From the NCBI GenBank assembly GCA_016508695.1, contig VNKQ01000008.1, forward strand, positions 496,001-560,000: a stretch of DNA of 64,000 nt, written 5' to 3'. Below, piece after piece: positions 11,912 through 25,500 of the stretch. The notes beneath the pieces were generated by a model. It was not told the origin of the DNA. It was given only the letters and a program-made list of their open reading frames with translations, and did no database searches. The position numbers and the translations under genes are program-made. Source of the stretch: Hyphodiscus hymeniophilus. Lineage: Eukaryota; Ascomycota; Leotiomycetes; Helotiales; Hyphodiscaceae. Within the stretch, counting starts at the first letter, position 1. Every line of letters begins with the position of its first letter.

Positions 11912-12839
11912 GGGTTAAGCTATTTTAACTCTACTCCCGGCTACTTTAATTCTTCGAGGGTATACCTAGTAAGCTCGCTTCCCTATATTATTTTGTATAT
12001 AAGGGCAAGTATAATTTATATTACTTATAAAAGATTAATATATCCTTATTAACTTATAACCTTTATAATAGAAGTTACTTACGAGTAGTCCCCCTTTCCC
12101 TAGCTATTAGTATATAATTTAATAGTCTTTTAGCCTACCTTGTTTTTATATAATTTAAGAGTATAAGTCAAATAAAGGAGTAATCTTACTAATTAATATA
12201 TATTATTACTAGTATTATAATAGGCTTATAACTAATACTCTCGATCCCTTTTTTATACTAAAGACTTTAAGACTTATTTTTAACCTTATATACTTAAAAA
12301 GGCACGTGCCTAGAGATACTTTCTTTACTAAACTATAGCGGGTTAGGGTTAGTAGTTAAAGTTAGTCCTAGGGGGCTAAGGGGTAATAAAAGCCCCTATA
12401 TAGGGATATCTTTTATATATTATTTCTTATAAATATATTTATTATACTTTAAAAAGAATATTAAAAATAATAGTAATAATTTTAATATTCTTACACGGGT
12501 ATAAAGTTATTATATATATTATAGTATATATAACTAATAGGGACTAGTAAAGTTAAAATAGCCGGCATTAGAGTTGAAATAGCTTATCCCTTAAAATAGC
12601 TTATCCCTTAAAATAGCTTATCCCTTTATATATAAAGACGATTACCTTAAAGACATAATAATAGTTATAAAATATATTATAAGGGCAAGTAGTATAATAT
12701 AATAATATATATCGTATACTCTTGCGTATATACAAATTTATATAGTAGAAAGAGCTTACTAGATATACGCAAGTATAAAAACTATATAGGGACTAGTAGA
12801 GTTAAAGTAGCCGGGAGTAAAGTTGAAATAGCTCAACCT
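11912..12839. mobile_element. TIR element of the GGGTTRAGC class, 928 bp, nested
   Basis: Exact 8-bp TSD AATATTAA (11904-11911 and 12840-12847). Left end GGGTTAAGCTATTTTAACTC, right end AAGTTGAAATAGCTCAACCT, with the last base a CpA-to-TpA change. It lies inside the 11777-13433 element. Its interior contains the long-class core plus a left-truncated short-class copy ending near 12592, so it is a composite. Confidence 0.82.
12290..12622. mobile_element. Left-truncated short TIR element with triplicated right tip
   Basis: Matches the interior and right half of copies S1, S3 and S4 (GGCACGTGCCTAGAGATACT near the left, GGGACTAGTAAAGTT near the right) but lacks the left TIR. The right end AAATAGCTTATCCCTTA is repeated three times at 17-bp spacing from 12575 to 12622. 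Confidence 0.65.
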
Positions 12840-13441
12840 AATATTAATATATTCTTATTATTCGAGAGAATAGTAAACCCCGTAATATATTAAAAGGAGT
12901 ATTATATATTATAAAATCAAATACGCAACAATTAGTACCCTTAGTCTTTAAACTTCCCCTTTCCTTAGCCCTTATAATCTTTAAGTAACTTAAGTTACTA
13001 GTCGGGCAAGTCTTTATAATTTATTTAAGCCTAAATAAAGTAAGTTCTATTACTCTAATAATAGCGTAAATAATAAAAGAATATATTAATTAATATAAAC
13101 TAAATATATAAAAAGAAAAAAATCATATAAGAGAGATTTCTTTTATATATAAAAACAATTGCCTTAAAGATATAGTAATAATTATAAGAGATATATTATA
13201 AAGGCAAGTAATATAAAAAGTTAAAGTTATAGTAATAAAACCTTTTAAGGGTTATATACAAAATAAAATATATAAGTTAAATCCGGATTATAATAAGTTA
13301 GTATAATAATATATATTGTATACTCTTATATATATATAAATTAGTATAGTAGAGGAAGCTTCTTAGATATATACCTATAAGTAGGGTTAACTAAGTTGTT
13401 TTAGCTAGGAGGCAAGTTATTATAGCCTATCCCTTTTTTTT

Positions 13442-13802
13442 GGGATAAGCTATTTTAACTCTAATACTAATTATTTTAACTCTACTAGTCCTTATTAGTT
13501 ATATATATTATAGTATATATAGTAACTTCATACCCGTACGAGAATATTAAAACTATTACTATTATCTTTAATATTCTTCTTAAAGTATAACAAATATATT
13601 TATAAGAAATAATATATAAAAGATACCCCTATATAAGGGCTCTTACCGCCCTTTAGCCCCCGGGACTAACTCTAACTACTAACCCTAATGCGTTATATTT
13701 TAGTAAAGAAAGTATCTCTAAGTATATGCTTTTCTAAGTGTATAGTGGGTATACCCCCTAAGAGTTAAAATAGCCGGTATTAAAGTTAAAATAGCTTATC
13801 CC
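13442..13802. mobile_element. Short TIR element, 361 bp (copy S3)
   Basis: Left end GGGATAAGCTATTTTAACTC, right end AGTTAAAATAGCTTATCCC. Flanks are TTTTTTTT and TTTTATTT (7 of 8), next to the T-run that also flanks the preceding element. The interior matches S1 in the same orientation. Confidence 0.75.
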
Positions 13803-14430
13803 TTTTATTTTAGTATTAAGTAAACTTTAAGTTATAATTTAATAAGAGACTATTCATAAGTATATATAGCGACCGCGCTAGCGACTCGCATATAAACCTT
13901 CGCTTAATCGGCTAAATCTTCGCTTATTTTATTTTTAGCGTTATTAATTAAAAACTTAAAGCCTTAGCGAGTTTTTTAATTAAACTTTTTTAAATAAGGA
14001 AGTTACTACTTAAAATCCAAATTAGGAAGGTATGATTTTTAGTATTATTTTAGTACGTTTATAGATTATTAATATAAGAAATAAGTTTTTAAATTTTTAG
14101 CGTCTAAAATAAGCGAATAATAAGCTAAAAATAAAGTAAAAACTCGAAATTAAATTTTTTTTTAACTAAAGCTTAAATTTAAATTTTCGATATAAGTAAA
14201 CTAAACCCAGCTTAAGTCGGCTCGGAACCAGCTCTAAACCGGTTTAGAACCGGCTTTAAGCGGCTCTAAGCGGCTCCGAGTAATTTTGAGCTTAGTTTAA
14301 CCCTAGCTCGAGTTTAGAGCTAGGGTCAATTAGGTATAGAACGTCACGTGACCTGGTTTCGAGCTCTTACATATGCGCCCCTAAGTAACTTTAATTTTAA
14401 CTTAATAAATTATAATTTCAACTTCGAAAA
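13803..14430. repeat. Unassigned degenerate repeat, CCGGTTT/CGGCTC-rich
   Basis: No gene. The first part has AT-rich text with repeated GCTTA/GCGAG words. From 14205 to 14340 come many short motifs built on CGGCTCTAAGCGGCT and CCGGTTTAGAACCGG, and a GTCACGTGAC palindrome near 14343. It may be the terminal part of another element; identity unknown. Confidence 0.35.
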
Positions 14431-14449
14431 AGAAAATAATATAAATAAT

Positions 14450-16149
14450 ATAATTATTAATAAGGACGAAGATAAGGTTTACTTACTAAAATATTACTTT
14501 AATTAAGAGGATAAAGTTTATAGCTAAGGATTATAACGATAATAATTGCCTCTTATCAAAGGTTTATTCTAAATTATTTTAAAGTAATAACCTTACTTAC
14601 AAAACTTATATATAATAATAAGAAGTAAGAATAAACTAAAGAAGCCTAATAAGCTTTTAATAACTTTAACGCTTAATTCGTATTAGCCCTTATTCTTATT
14701 ACTTTTAATCTAGAAAAATAAATTATCTTAAAGACAAATATATTAGATTTTATTATTAGAGTAGTAATTAATTACCTAGCTTAATAAAGGGATAAGCTAT
14801 TTCAATTCTAATGCCGGCTATTTCAACTCTTAGGGGGTATACCCACTATATACCTAGAAAGGTACGTGCCTAGAGATACTTTCTCTACTAAAATACAATG
14901 GGTTAGGGTTAGTAGTTAGGGTTAGTTTCGGGGGGGTTAGGGGGCGGTAAGAGCCCCCCGCATAGGGATATCTTTTTTATTTATATTATTTCTTATAATT
15001 ATATTTAGTTATATTTTAAGTAGAATATTAAAGGTACCTAGTTATAATAGTTTTAATATTCCCGCACGGGCGCAAACTTACTATACGTACTATAGTATAT
15101 ATAACTAGTAGGGACTAGTAGAGTTGAAATAGCCGGCATTAGAGTTGAAATAGCCGGCATTAGAGTTGAAATAGCTTATCTCTTAATAAAGAAGGAAAGC
15201 TTATATTAATTATATATTATTTACGAAAACTCTTATTAATAAAACTGAATTATAATATATATAATAAGGAATTACTTGTTATAATTATATTGTTTGAAAA
15301 ATAGAGAGTTTACTTTAAAGGATTAAAATATTAGGTTTAGGTATAAATTAATTATAAGAACCTTATAACCTTTATTATAATAAAAATCTTAAATTAGAAG
15401 TAAGTTTAATAGTCGGAAATATTATTAGTATATAACTTTATTATCTCTTATTAAAAGAGATTAGAAAATATAAGAGTAAACGCTTTAAGTTAATAATAAG
15501 AGTATAATAGAAAACTTATAAAGAGGCTCTATATTATACTTAAGGAAAATAATAGAAATATAAAATATAATTATAAATTCTTAGTTATAATATTTATTAT
15601 AAAAGATAAGAATTTAAAAATTAAGATAAAAGTAATATATTAATAAGATAAACATATAATTAAAATCTTTAAATAACTAACTAAGGACTTTATTATAAAT
15701 TATTAAGGAATATTATAATTTAAAGGACTTATTTGAATTTTGTTATATATAAAGAACAAGTTCGTTAAAGAATAATACTCGTTACTTACTTATAGATACT
15801 AAGAAATTAATAAGACCTTAGAGAGGTTATTAAGAGATTATTACTTCTTAGGAATAAGGAAAATAATAGGTAAGAAAGTATTAGAGTATTATTTCTATAA
15901 TAAGAGTAAGATAAATAAATATGTATTATATAGGCTCTTATAACTAGCCTTAATATCTAGAAAGGCATAAAAATTAATAGCTTTCGATTTTATTATTAAG
16001 TTATTATTATTTAAAGAATTAATAACAAATGTTATTTATAACTTTATCTAAGTAATTGTTAATTAACTAACGAAATATAAATACTTTATATTATATAAGG
16101 AAAGAAGTAATATAGTAGAACTTATATATATATTTATAAAAACAATTGT
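14450..16149 (+). pseudogene. Ty3/gypsy pol relic: RNase H to mid-integrase (interrupted)
   Basis: Reading the plus strand through stop codons gives retroelement pol. 14640-14788 encodes an RNase H start (KEAYKAFNNFN ... ILDFIIRAVINYLA). After the short element at 14789-15182, the frame leads into an integrase: a region like LERLL.DYYF at about 15820-15860, a degenerate zinc-binding segment, then SIAFDFIVKLPLSKE near 15980 and VIVDRLTKYKYF near 16050. It ends at KTIV, where the next transposon has inserted, and resumes at 37436. The many stops are TAA/TAG from C-to-T or G-to-A change. The 5' half of the gypsy element is not recognisable. Confidence 0.75.
14789..15182. mobile_element. Short TIR element, 394 bp (copy S4), inside gypsy RNase H
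   Basis: Exact 8-bp TSD TTAATAAA (14781-14788 and 15183-15190). Left end GGGATAAGCTATTTCAATTC, right end AGTTGAAATAGCTTATCTC. The right TIR carries an extra copy of the AGAGTTGAAATAGCCGGCAT unit, three instead of two. It splits the gypsy RNase H relic. Confidence 0.88.
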
Positions 16150-16858
16150 TAATCGTTGACTCGCTTACGGGCCTCCTATGCTATTGTCCCTAGGCAGTCG
16201 GGGAATTAGGAATAGGCTAGTAATAAGAATAGACTCTAAAACGCAGATATTAAAAATTAATGATTTCGTACTTAAATTTATATATTTTAAGTATTTAAAG
16301 AGTTTATAAGGTTTTACTTAATTAATTTAAATCGATAAGAAAGACTTGTAAACTATATTAAATATTCGAATTAAATAAATTTATATTTAATTCCTACTTT
16401 ATAATAACGTCTTCTTTATTATTATAATTACTAAGTAATATAAAATTATTACCTTATAGTATTAGTCGCGTTAATAACGCAAGTTCTTATAATTCGAGTA
16501 GGATTTTAAACTAATTATTATTCTTTTTTTATCTCTTTATTTTTAACTTTAAATTTACGTATTTTACTAGTTATATATTAAGTTATAAGCTAAGTAATAT
16601 AGCCTCCCTAGTTGCTTTCTCGATTACTTCTAAGTTAAGAATAAGAATATAAGTAGGGAATAGTATAAGATTATAAAGTAAAATTAACTTAAGTTATTAT
16701 TTTCGAAATTACTCTTTTTTATATATAAGTATTCTTTTTATATACTTAGTTACCTTTTTTATATTCTCTATTTTTTTATAGTGCGAATTCGATTATTTTT
16801 CTCTTTATATTAATAGTATTTTTCTTCTTTTTATTAATTAGTTTTTATACTTTTTTTA

Positions 16859-17542
16859 GGGACGAGCTATTTTAACTCTAATGCCGGCTATTTTAACTCT
16901 ATTAGTCCTAGATCGTTTTTATACTTACGTATATCTAGTAAGCTTTACTTACTATATAAATTTGTATATATATAAGAGTATATAATATATACTATTATAT
17001 TAACTTATTAAAATTATAATCTAGATTTAACTTATACTTACTATCTTATATATAACCCTTAAAAGGTTTTACTATTATAACTTTAACCTCTTATATTACC
17101 TCCCGTTATAATATATCTCTTATAACGACTACTACGTCTTTAAGGCAATTGTTTTTATATATAAAAGAAATCCCCCTTATATAACCCCTTTCCTTTCTTA
17201 TACTTGGCTTTAACTATAGCTTACCGAATCGATCGCAAGTATATATAATTCGCTTTAGTTTAATATTACGTTTAAAGAGGGCATACCTATTAGCTTTAGT
17301 ATACTATTTAATAATAGTAATTATAATAAAAAGATTAGTATAAACCGCTATAAAGGGAGGGGGCCTATAAGTCCTAAATACGTTTATTACAAAAGTTATA
17401 AGTTAATAAAGATATATTAATTTTGATAAGTAATATAAATTATACTTGCCCTTATATATAAAATAATATAGGGAAGCGAGCTTACTAAGTATACCCCCGA
17501 AGAGTTGAAATAGCCGGCATTAGAGTTAAAATAGCTCGTCCC
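16859..17542. mobile_element. Longer TIR element, 684 bp (8-bp-TSD family)
   Basis: Exact 8-bp TSD TTTTTTTA (16851-16858 and 17543-17550). Left GGGACGAGCTATTTTAACTC, right AGTTAAAATAGCTCGTCCC. The interior matches 9823-10616 with a deletion in the right half. Nested in the 16150-37435 transposon. Confidence 0.85.
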
Positions 17543-18046
17543 TTTTTTTATAAAGAGTATATTACTTCTTTAAAGTTATTAATAACTCTAAGTCTTTTAT
17601 TTTATAATCTTATAAAGATAACCAAAAAGTATTTTATTCTTAGCTCGAATTATTATAACTTAGTTAATTACTTCTTGAATACTTTTATAAAATAATAATT
17701 ATTATTATTAAGTAAGTAAACTTATAAGATCTAATAGTTTTAATATTATATTATTAAGGTATTCTCTAACTTAGTATATAGTTTAAAAGGTTTAAAAAAG
17801 ATAAAAGAAAAGAAGTTCTTTTATATTATCTTTTATAGTCTTTTTCTTAAATCAATTAAGGTTTTTCTCAACTTATTTCTATTATAGTTTTTATAATCTT
17901 GCCTTCTTAAAAGCACTCTTAATAGTTACTATAGTAAAAGTCTTTTCTTAAATCGAGTAAAATTTCTAAAAGAAGACTAAAATTTTATAATCGAGTTCGA
18001 GGTTTATAATTGCGAATTAAAGAGCCTTTTAATACTAATACTTATA

Positions 18047-18557
18047 CTATGGCAGGATTTGTAGGCCTCAGGCTATAGTATTAGAATGGTACTAAAACCA
18101 AAGAGTAAGATCTGAATAACTAGTTAAACACTGTATAATTTAGTAAATAATTCTTTTTTATAAACGGTTCTAGGTTCTTACCTTTATATAATAGGCGAGG
18201 TAAGCAAGTACTTTCTTTCTCCCTATTACCCCCTACTCTATACTATTTACTTTATATTCCCGTTTATTACGTATATCTTATGGGTTTTCTAGAGTATGAA
18301 ATTACTAAATTAACTAATTTTTATATTTTTAAAAAGAAATATTAAGCTTATTGAACTATAGAGTAATACCGAGAAGAGTATAGCCTATACTTTTATACAA
18401 ATTATATATTTTTATAAATTAAGAGGTATAATACTATTCGATAACTATTTGTAAGTAAGAATAGTTCGTTTTTATAAACGATTAAAAGCGGTCTATATTA
18501 TACTCTCTAACAAACCGTCTATATATTATTTATAGGATTCTACAAATCCCGCTATAG
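18047..18557. mobile_element. TA-flanked TIR element, 511 bp (Tc1/mariner-like MITE)
   Basis: Left end CTATGGCAGGATTTGTAGGC, right end CTACAAATCCCGCTATAG, flanked by TA on both sides (18045-18046 and 18558-18559). The interior is AT-rich and non-coding. TA target and short TIRs are usual for Tc1/mariner/pogo derivatives. Nested in the 16150-37435 transposon. Confidence 0.7.
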
Positions 18558-19316
18558 TAAACTAAAAGATAATAACGTTTAAAGGCTAAAGAACGTATAT
18601 AAGATATAAAGAGAATAAAAGAATAATAATACTATTTTTACGTGCTTTTAAATAGAATTCTAGCGTATTATAACCCCCCCCTTAATTATAAAGAATTAGA
18701 CGCTAGGGCTCCCCTTCTTTTGCTTCTAAATATTTAATAAAATGATTAAGCTATAATAAAGTAATATTATTATTTATAAACCCTAAATCTAATATAGTAA
18801 CTCTCTTTTCCTTTGTTAGGTTATTATTAAATTATATTATTATAATATATTTGCCTTATGTAATATAAAATAGTAAAATCTTATAATTACTTTTAGTATT
18901 AATTGTTTTAATAATTATAAGGGATTTTTAATTCTTAGAAGATATAAATAAACTTAATAAGTTAGAATAAAGTAAGTAAGTAAGTAAGTAATTCTTACTT
19001 CTTAAACCTTACCAAAAACGATTATTTCTACCCCTTTAGTATAACTAATGTAAAAGCTAGTTTTATTTATATTTTATAGGGTTTTAGGCCGTATTTAATA
19101 TTAAACTAAAGCTAAAAGGTATATTTCGTAAAATTAATACTTTATAGTCTTATAATTATTAGTTATTACTTTCTCTTTTATAATTACTTTAGACTTGATT
19201 TTATATAATGATTTCTCCTTTTAAAACTTTATAAGCTAGCGTTATAATAGTATTAGCTTATTATCTTTTACGCAAAGTTCTATAATAATTAATATAAGAA
19301 TCTCTCGAGTTAAAAG

Positions 19317-19582
19317 TGTTATAAAATTGAGGCTTAACTAATCTTATAGTTATAGAATATCTAATTACACTCGTTAAATATTTGGTTATATCGTGTAATT
19401 ACCTAAGCTCTATTTAAGTACTTATTTCGCTAAGCTTTATAAGAGTAATTTAATACCTAAGAAAAGACTTACTTCCTCTTCTTTTTTCTTTAAATTAAAT
19501 AATACTTAATATACGCTTATTCGAGTACTCTTTTCTTATAAACTCTTTTTTCTTAAAGATTAAACCGATTATTTACGCGATA
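19317..19582 (+). repeat. 5' LTR of copia copy 1
   Basis: 266 bp, repeated directly at 27368-27633. The following bases ATTATAAGTCTAGTTCGCG are at the primer-binding position and conserved in copy 2; the primer tRNA was not identified. Confidence 0.85.
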
Positions 19583-22500
19583 ATTATAAGTCTAGTTCGC
19601 GTAATACTTAGGGATTGTTTATTTTAAAAAGTATATTATAATATACTATTATACGAGTAAATTTAAGTATACGGCTTTACTTATTAGAATAGACGAGCTA
19701 ACTCTTATTAACTCTTTAAAAAGAATAACCCTTATATTAAGATTTTCTCTAATTAGAATAATAACTAATTATTTAATTTATTTTATATACGATTACCTAA
19801 AAGCCTTTAAGTAAAGTATTAACTATTTTATAATATATTTACTTTATATAATATAGCGATTCTAGTCGATATCTAATTAAAGACCCAATTAAAGTAGCTA
19901 GAATAATACTCTTCTTTTTATTATAACATAAGATTACTTAGTGTTTTAGAATATATAAATCTAATAGTTCTAAGTACTTTAATATACTCTACTCTCCCTC
20001 TAAAGGTAATAAGATTAAAATAAATAATCGAAAAGCTAAATATAGTCTACTAGCTTAAGTAAATTAAGTTTAATCTTATAAAGATAGTAAAAGCGAAATA
20101 AGATTATATTAGAATTACAAATCAAACGTATAGTAAGACCTTAATAACCTCTAAAAGAACGCTTTTTACTCTAGAAGAAGTAAATCTTAGATTAGAACTA
20201 GTTATTTCTTTTAAACCGACTACTATTATTATAATATATAATAATATTTAAGGTTAATACTAAGCTTACTCCAAGTTAGTTATATAAGAATATAAGAAAT
20301 AAGACAAACGATTACGGGATCTTTTAGTAATTTCTAACTAAGTAAATTTATTTATCGATAAAGAAATACTATAAGTAATTAAGACTAAATTAATACTTAG
20401 TAATAATATAAGCTTATAATTACTTTTAATCGAACTTAAAAATCGTATAGCTTTAATAAAAGGACCCTTTATAACTATAGCTTGATAAACCTATTAAGAA
20501 GTTTTAAAAAAAAGTTAAAAAAGCTCGACTAATCGCCTTAAGTAGTTTTTAAAGTAAGAGAATACGTTAATTATTACTCGCGTATATAAACTTTTAAATA
20601 TCGAGCTAGGCTACTTCTTAGTTACTAATTTTTTAAAAGCAATTAAAAGAATACTCTTAGAGTTTACTTGCGATTAAATAAGTAAAGTAATTATAACTTA
20701 AGAAATAAGAGAGGCAATTATTAATATTAATATCTTAAAACGATTCTTCTTAGCTTACTTATATAAGTAATTACTAGATATAAAATTAGTAAAATCTTAT
20801 TTAATAATAATTACTTTTAAAAGTTCCTTAAAATAAGATTAATTGCTAAGTCTTTTTAAATATAATTATTTATACCTCCCAAGAAGTAAAAAGTATTCTT
20901 AAAAACTAGAGTTTTATAAACGCTTAAAAGTAGCGATTACTAAAATAACTAATTATAAGTTTAAAACTAAGCTTAGTAATCCCGAAAAAGATAAAATTAA
21001 AAATCGAGTAAAAAGTAGTTATTAGAAATAGCTAATCGAAAAGAAGAAATAAAAGTAATTCTTTAATAAGATACTAAACTCGAAGAAATAATAAAGTAAG
21101 TACCTAGATAAAGTTAATTATATAATTATTAATTTAGACTTACTTAAAAAAGCAGGTTATAAGATTTATTTAACTTTTAATTTTTTAAAGAAATACTTAC
21201 TTTCTAATAGTATACTCTTTAATAATTGCGAATTAATATACTTAGTTAATATAAAGGACTTACTTAAGCCTAATTCTTTCGTTCTTTTAATTAGTAATAA
21301 TATAGTTAAAGTTAATTCGAGTACTCTCCTAATTATTAAAAAAAGTACTCAAGTAATTAAAAATCTCTTTAATAGGCTAAAAGGACCTTATATATTTAAT
21401 CTTACTCTTTCGGATATAGTTATAGTTAATAGTTTTTATGTAAATATTATTTTAAAAGCTTAAATACTTAAGGTAAGGGTTTAATTCTATAGTCTTAATT
21501 ATTTATTAAAATATAAAAGTATTAATTTTAACGTTATTATACTTAGTATAAAACGTAAATTTAACTTAGTTTTCCTTAAATACAAGCTACTTACCTCTTG
21601 CCTAAGTTTTCTCTTTATAATTCTAATATATATAAGACTAATAATAATATACTTAATAATTAAATAATAATTAAAAAAGTCGTTTAAATAATTAAAAGAC
21701 TACTTAAAACCCTAAAGCAATTTAGCTAAGCTTTAGTATTAATAAGTAAAATACTTTAGACTAAAAGTCCTCGAGTTACTTATAAAAGTAGCTAAGAATA
21801 TAATTATTAAGGGAATACTAATTATATATTACAAAGCTTATACTCTTATATTAGTTAAAAAGCAAATCTCCTATTAAGTATTATACTTTAAATTGCCAAG
21901 ACTATTTTAGAGAATTATTTGGGATTTCTTTAATTTCTTTAAAGTATATAATAATATTAGCTAGATTTTACTAATTAAAGACGAGTTTAGTAAAAAGTAT
22001 TAAGGATTTATACTTATAAAGAAACGCAGGATTATAATTATAAATTCAATCTCTTATTTTAATATATAAGTAAAACGCTAATTTAAACTATCGATTTATA
22101 AGATTAAGAGTAATTAAAATACTTTAGTAATCTCTCTTTTTAATATAATAGATTTTAAGCAATAGGCCGATATAAAAGGAATCGATATAAAATTAGTACT
22201 AGCTTATACTTATAAGCTTATTAATATAATCGAGAAAGCTAAGAGAGATATAATCGAGAAATCGATTAAAATAAGACTTATTACTAATCTCTTAGAAAAC
22301 CTTTAGCTAGAGATATATAAAGTAGTAATTTACTTATATACTATTTTTCCCTCTAAAGCTTATAAGCAATACTTACTAAACGAAGTCTTATACTTATAGT
22401 TTCGGAATTACTTTAAGTAATATAATTAAGTACTTATATAATAAGTAATAACTAATCTTAGACTTAATTAAAATAAAATCTATACTTATAACGCTCGAGT

Positions 22501-25500
22501 ATACGCTTTAAAAAAAGAATAATAAAAAGGCAAAAACAAAAGAGTATTTAAAGTACTTCTTTAAGTATATATTAAATACTTAATTAAATATATCGCGTTT
22601 AATATATATAAGATTTAAGTACCTTAACTTAAAAAAGTAATTATTATAAGAAACGTAACCTTTAATAAAACTAAATTCTATATTCTTAATTAAGAGATAT
22701 AAAAGTAATAGCCCTTAATAAGTATTAAAGCTATTATTTCTTTAATCAAAGAATATAGAATTTAAGACACTATTAATAGAATTATTAAATATTTTCTTAT
22801 AAACGAGATACCCTCTTTTAAAAAAGAGGTTATAATTATACTAAAAGATCTTATATACGAGATTCTAAGGGGTAAGCTTCCGAATAAAGATAACGAGAGT
22901 TAAAACTTAAGGGTAAGTAAAGAAATTAGACTTTTAACTCTTAAATAAACACTTAAGCTAATAAATCTACAAATAAGAACTAAGAGGAGTAATAACAATT
23001 ATTTATTTAAAAGAATACTTATAATTAGTAATTATACTAATAGCAAGTTAAATGAAAGTATAATTACTCGAGGATTAGCTTAATTATTAAACGAGCACCC
23101 GAGTATAAGTAAACGATTAATCCCTTAAGTAGTTATATACTAATCTAGGGAATTACTTAGCCTAATATAAAGCGAATTTAACTCTAGTAATTATAAAATA
23201 ATTATAAGTAATAGTCTTTTAGTAATAGAGAATAGCCTTTTAAGTAATATTTTAATAATAAGAGTCTTAAATTATAAGATATATTAATTAAGTAAATTAA
23301 AACGATAAGTATAGAAAAATTAATAGCCTAAATTATAAATTGTCTTTAAAAAAGATTTAAACAAAAACGAACTAAGTATATTATATATTACTTCGATATA
23401 TACTTCGATTTTAGAATTAAGCTAAGAGTAATATAATAAGTTCTTATTAACGTTTTAAAAGGACTTAAGCTATAAAGAATAAGTCTAGATAATATACGTA
23501 ATAATCTTTACTTTTGTTTTAATAAATAATACGTTAAGAAGAAAAATACCTTTAGCTTTAAAAAAAGTTTACTAAAAAAATCTTTTAAAAGTATTAAGGT
23601 TATAAAGCGATCTCAAAATATATAAATATAGCGATTACTTTATTTAAGATATAAGATTAGAAATTAAGAATTTAAAGCTAAGAAATTATTAAAAACAAAT
23701 TAAAGTAAGCTTAATTAATTTAAAAGCTATTCTTCTAAAATAAGTTTTTACTTATAAAGTAAATTTAAACGGTTTTATAATTTACTATAAGTCTCGGATT
23801 ATTATTTATAGTAATCTCTAAAAAGAAAATTTAATTATTTTTATATATATTATTACGCTCGCTACTTATTTGTTTCGAGTAATTATAATTATTATAACTT
23901 ACTTCGATTTTAAAATTAAGTAATATAACGTTATTAATACTTTTATTAATACTTTATAAAACGATAAAAGAGTACGGGTAATATATTAGCTCTCTTTAAG
24001 CTTTAAGAAAGTAAGGTTTTATATAAAGATTAATTAAGTTTTATATAGCTTATAAGACTCCCTAGCTCTTTAATATTAAGACTTTTCCTTAATAATTAAG
24101 TCTCTTAAGTTAATTTAAAGTAAGGAAAAGCCGTGCCTCTTTTATAATTATACTTAATAAATCTTTATAGTTTTTTATATAAATAATATACTAATCTTAT
24201 ATTATAAAAGAAATAAGTAAAAAGCATATAAGTTTACTAAAAAGCTAAAAAAGTTATATAAGCTTCGGGACTTAGGAAATATTTAATAGTTTTTAAGTAT
24301 TTATATAGTTAGAGATTAAAATAATAAGACAATCTCTTTACTTTATAATACTTATATTAAAAAAATCGCTCGAAAGTTTAATTTAGCTAAATAAAAATAT
24401 TTATTTATATTACTTTTAAGAACTAAGCTTATTAAAAACCTAAAGATAGTAATATTAAGCTTTATTAAGGTATATTAAGAAAAAGTAAGATTAGTTCTTT
24501 ATATTACGATTATAATTAGAGTAAATATTACTTTTGTAACCTTTTAGCTTTTTTAATTCTTAATAAACCCTAATATATAATATATAAAAGTAGTTAATTA
24601 AGTAATTAGATATCTTTAAAGAACTCGATATCTTACTATTTAATATAAAAAAAGCTTAAAAAGCTAATTACTAATTATATTAGACGTATTATTTATAAAC
24701 AATATTAAAACTTAGCAATTATTTTACGGGTATATAATATTCTTATTTAGAGGACTTATTACTTAGAAAGTAACTTAATAGTTAATAATATTAACGTTTA
24801 TTACTTAAGTAAAGCTTTTAGGAGTAAAGTATATAACTAAAGAAACAATAGTATTATAATGATTTTTCAAAGAGATTAAACTCTTATTTAAAGACTCTTA
24901 GACAATTTTCTATAATAATTAATAAATAATTAGATTAATCGTAAGGGAGAATAAGAGAATTATAACTAAGCTATAATATATAGACATTTAAAATATATAG
25001 CTTTATTAAGAGTATAAATTTAAAACGTTTAAAGTAATATACTTACCGACTAGTAAAATACTAGTAAATAAGCTTATTAAAAATCTCCCCAAATACAAGT
25101 TTAAGTATTTCTAAGCTTTATTAAACTTATAAGATATACGTAAAAAAATTAAAGATCTTAAGAAAGTATAAAATCTAAAGTATTAATTATATAGAAGTAT
25201 CGATTAATTAGTATTTAGTAAGTAAATATTAAACGGATTTTTAAGGATTAGACTAAGTATTTAATTAATATAGTTAAAGATTAGAGATTAATAATTAGAT
25301 ATCTTCTAGATATTAATAAAATCTATTAAGATTTTGGCTAGATATTACTAGAATTAGATAAATTAATAATATATTTAGTAAGATATTAGTAAGACTATTA
25401 TAGAATTCTATATAAATACTAGTAAAATTAACTAAAAGAACTAAGTAAAGTTTTTTATACTTTAAAGCTATAATATAATAAGATAATATAATTAATAATT

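Larger units (their letters stand above)
11777..13433. mobile_element. TIR element of the GGGACGGGC class carrying nested insertions
   Basis: Left end AGGACAGGCTATTATAACTT (GGGACGGGC with G-to-A changes), right end AAGTTATTATAGCCTATCCC. Flanked by eight T residues on each side (11769-11776 and 13434-13441), a plausible though low-complexity TSD. The interior matches the 60774-61873 element but is interrupted at 11912-12839 by another family member. Confidence 0.7.
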
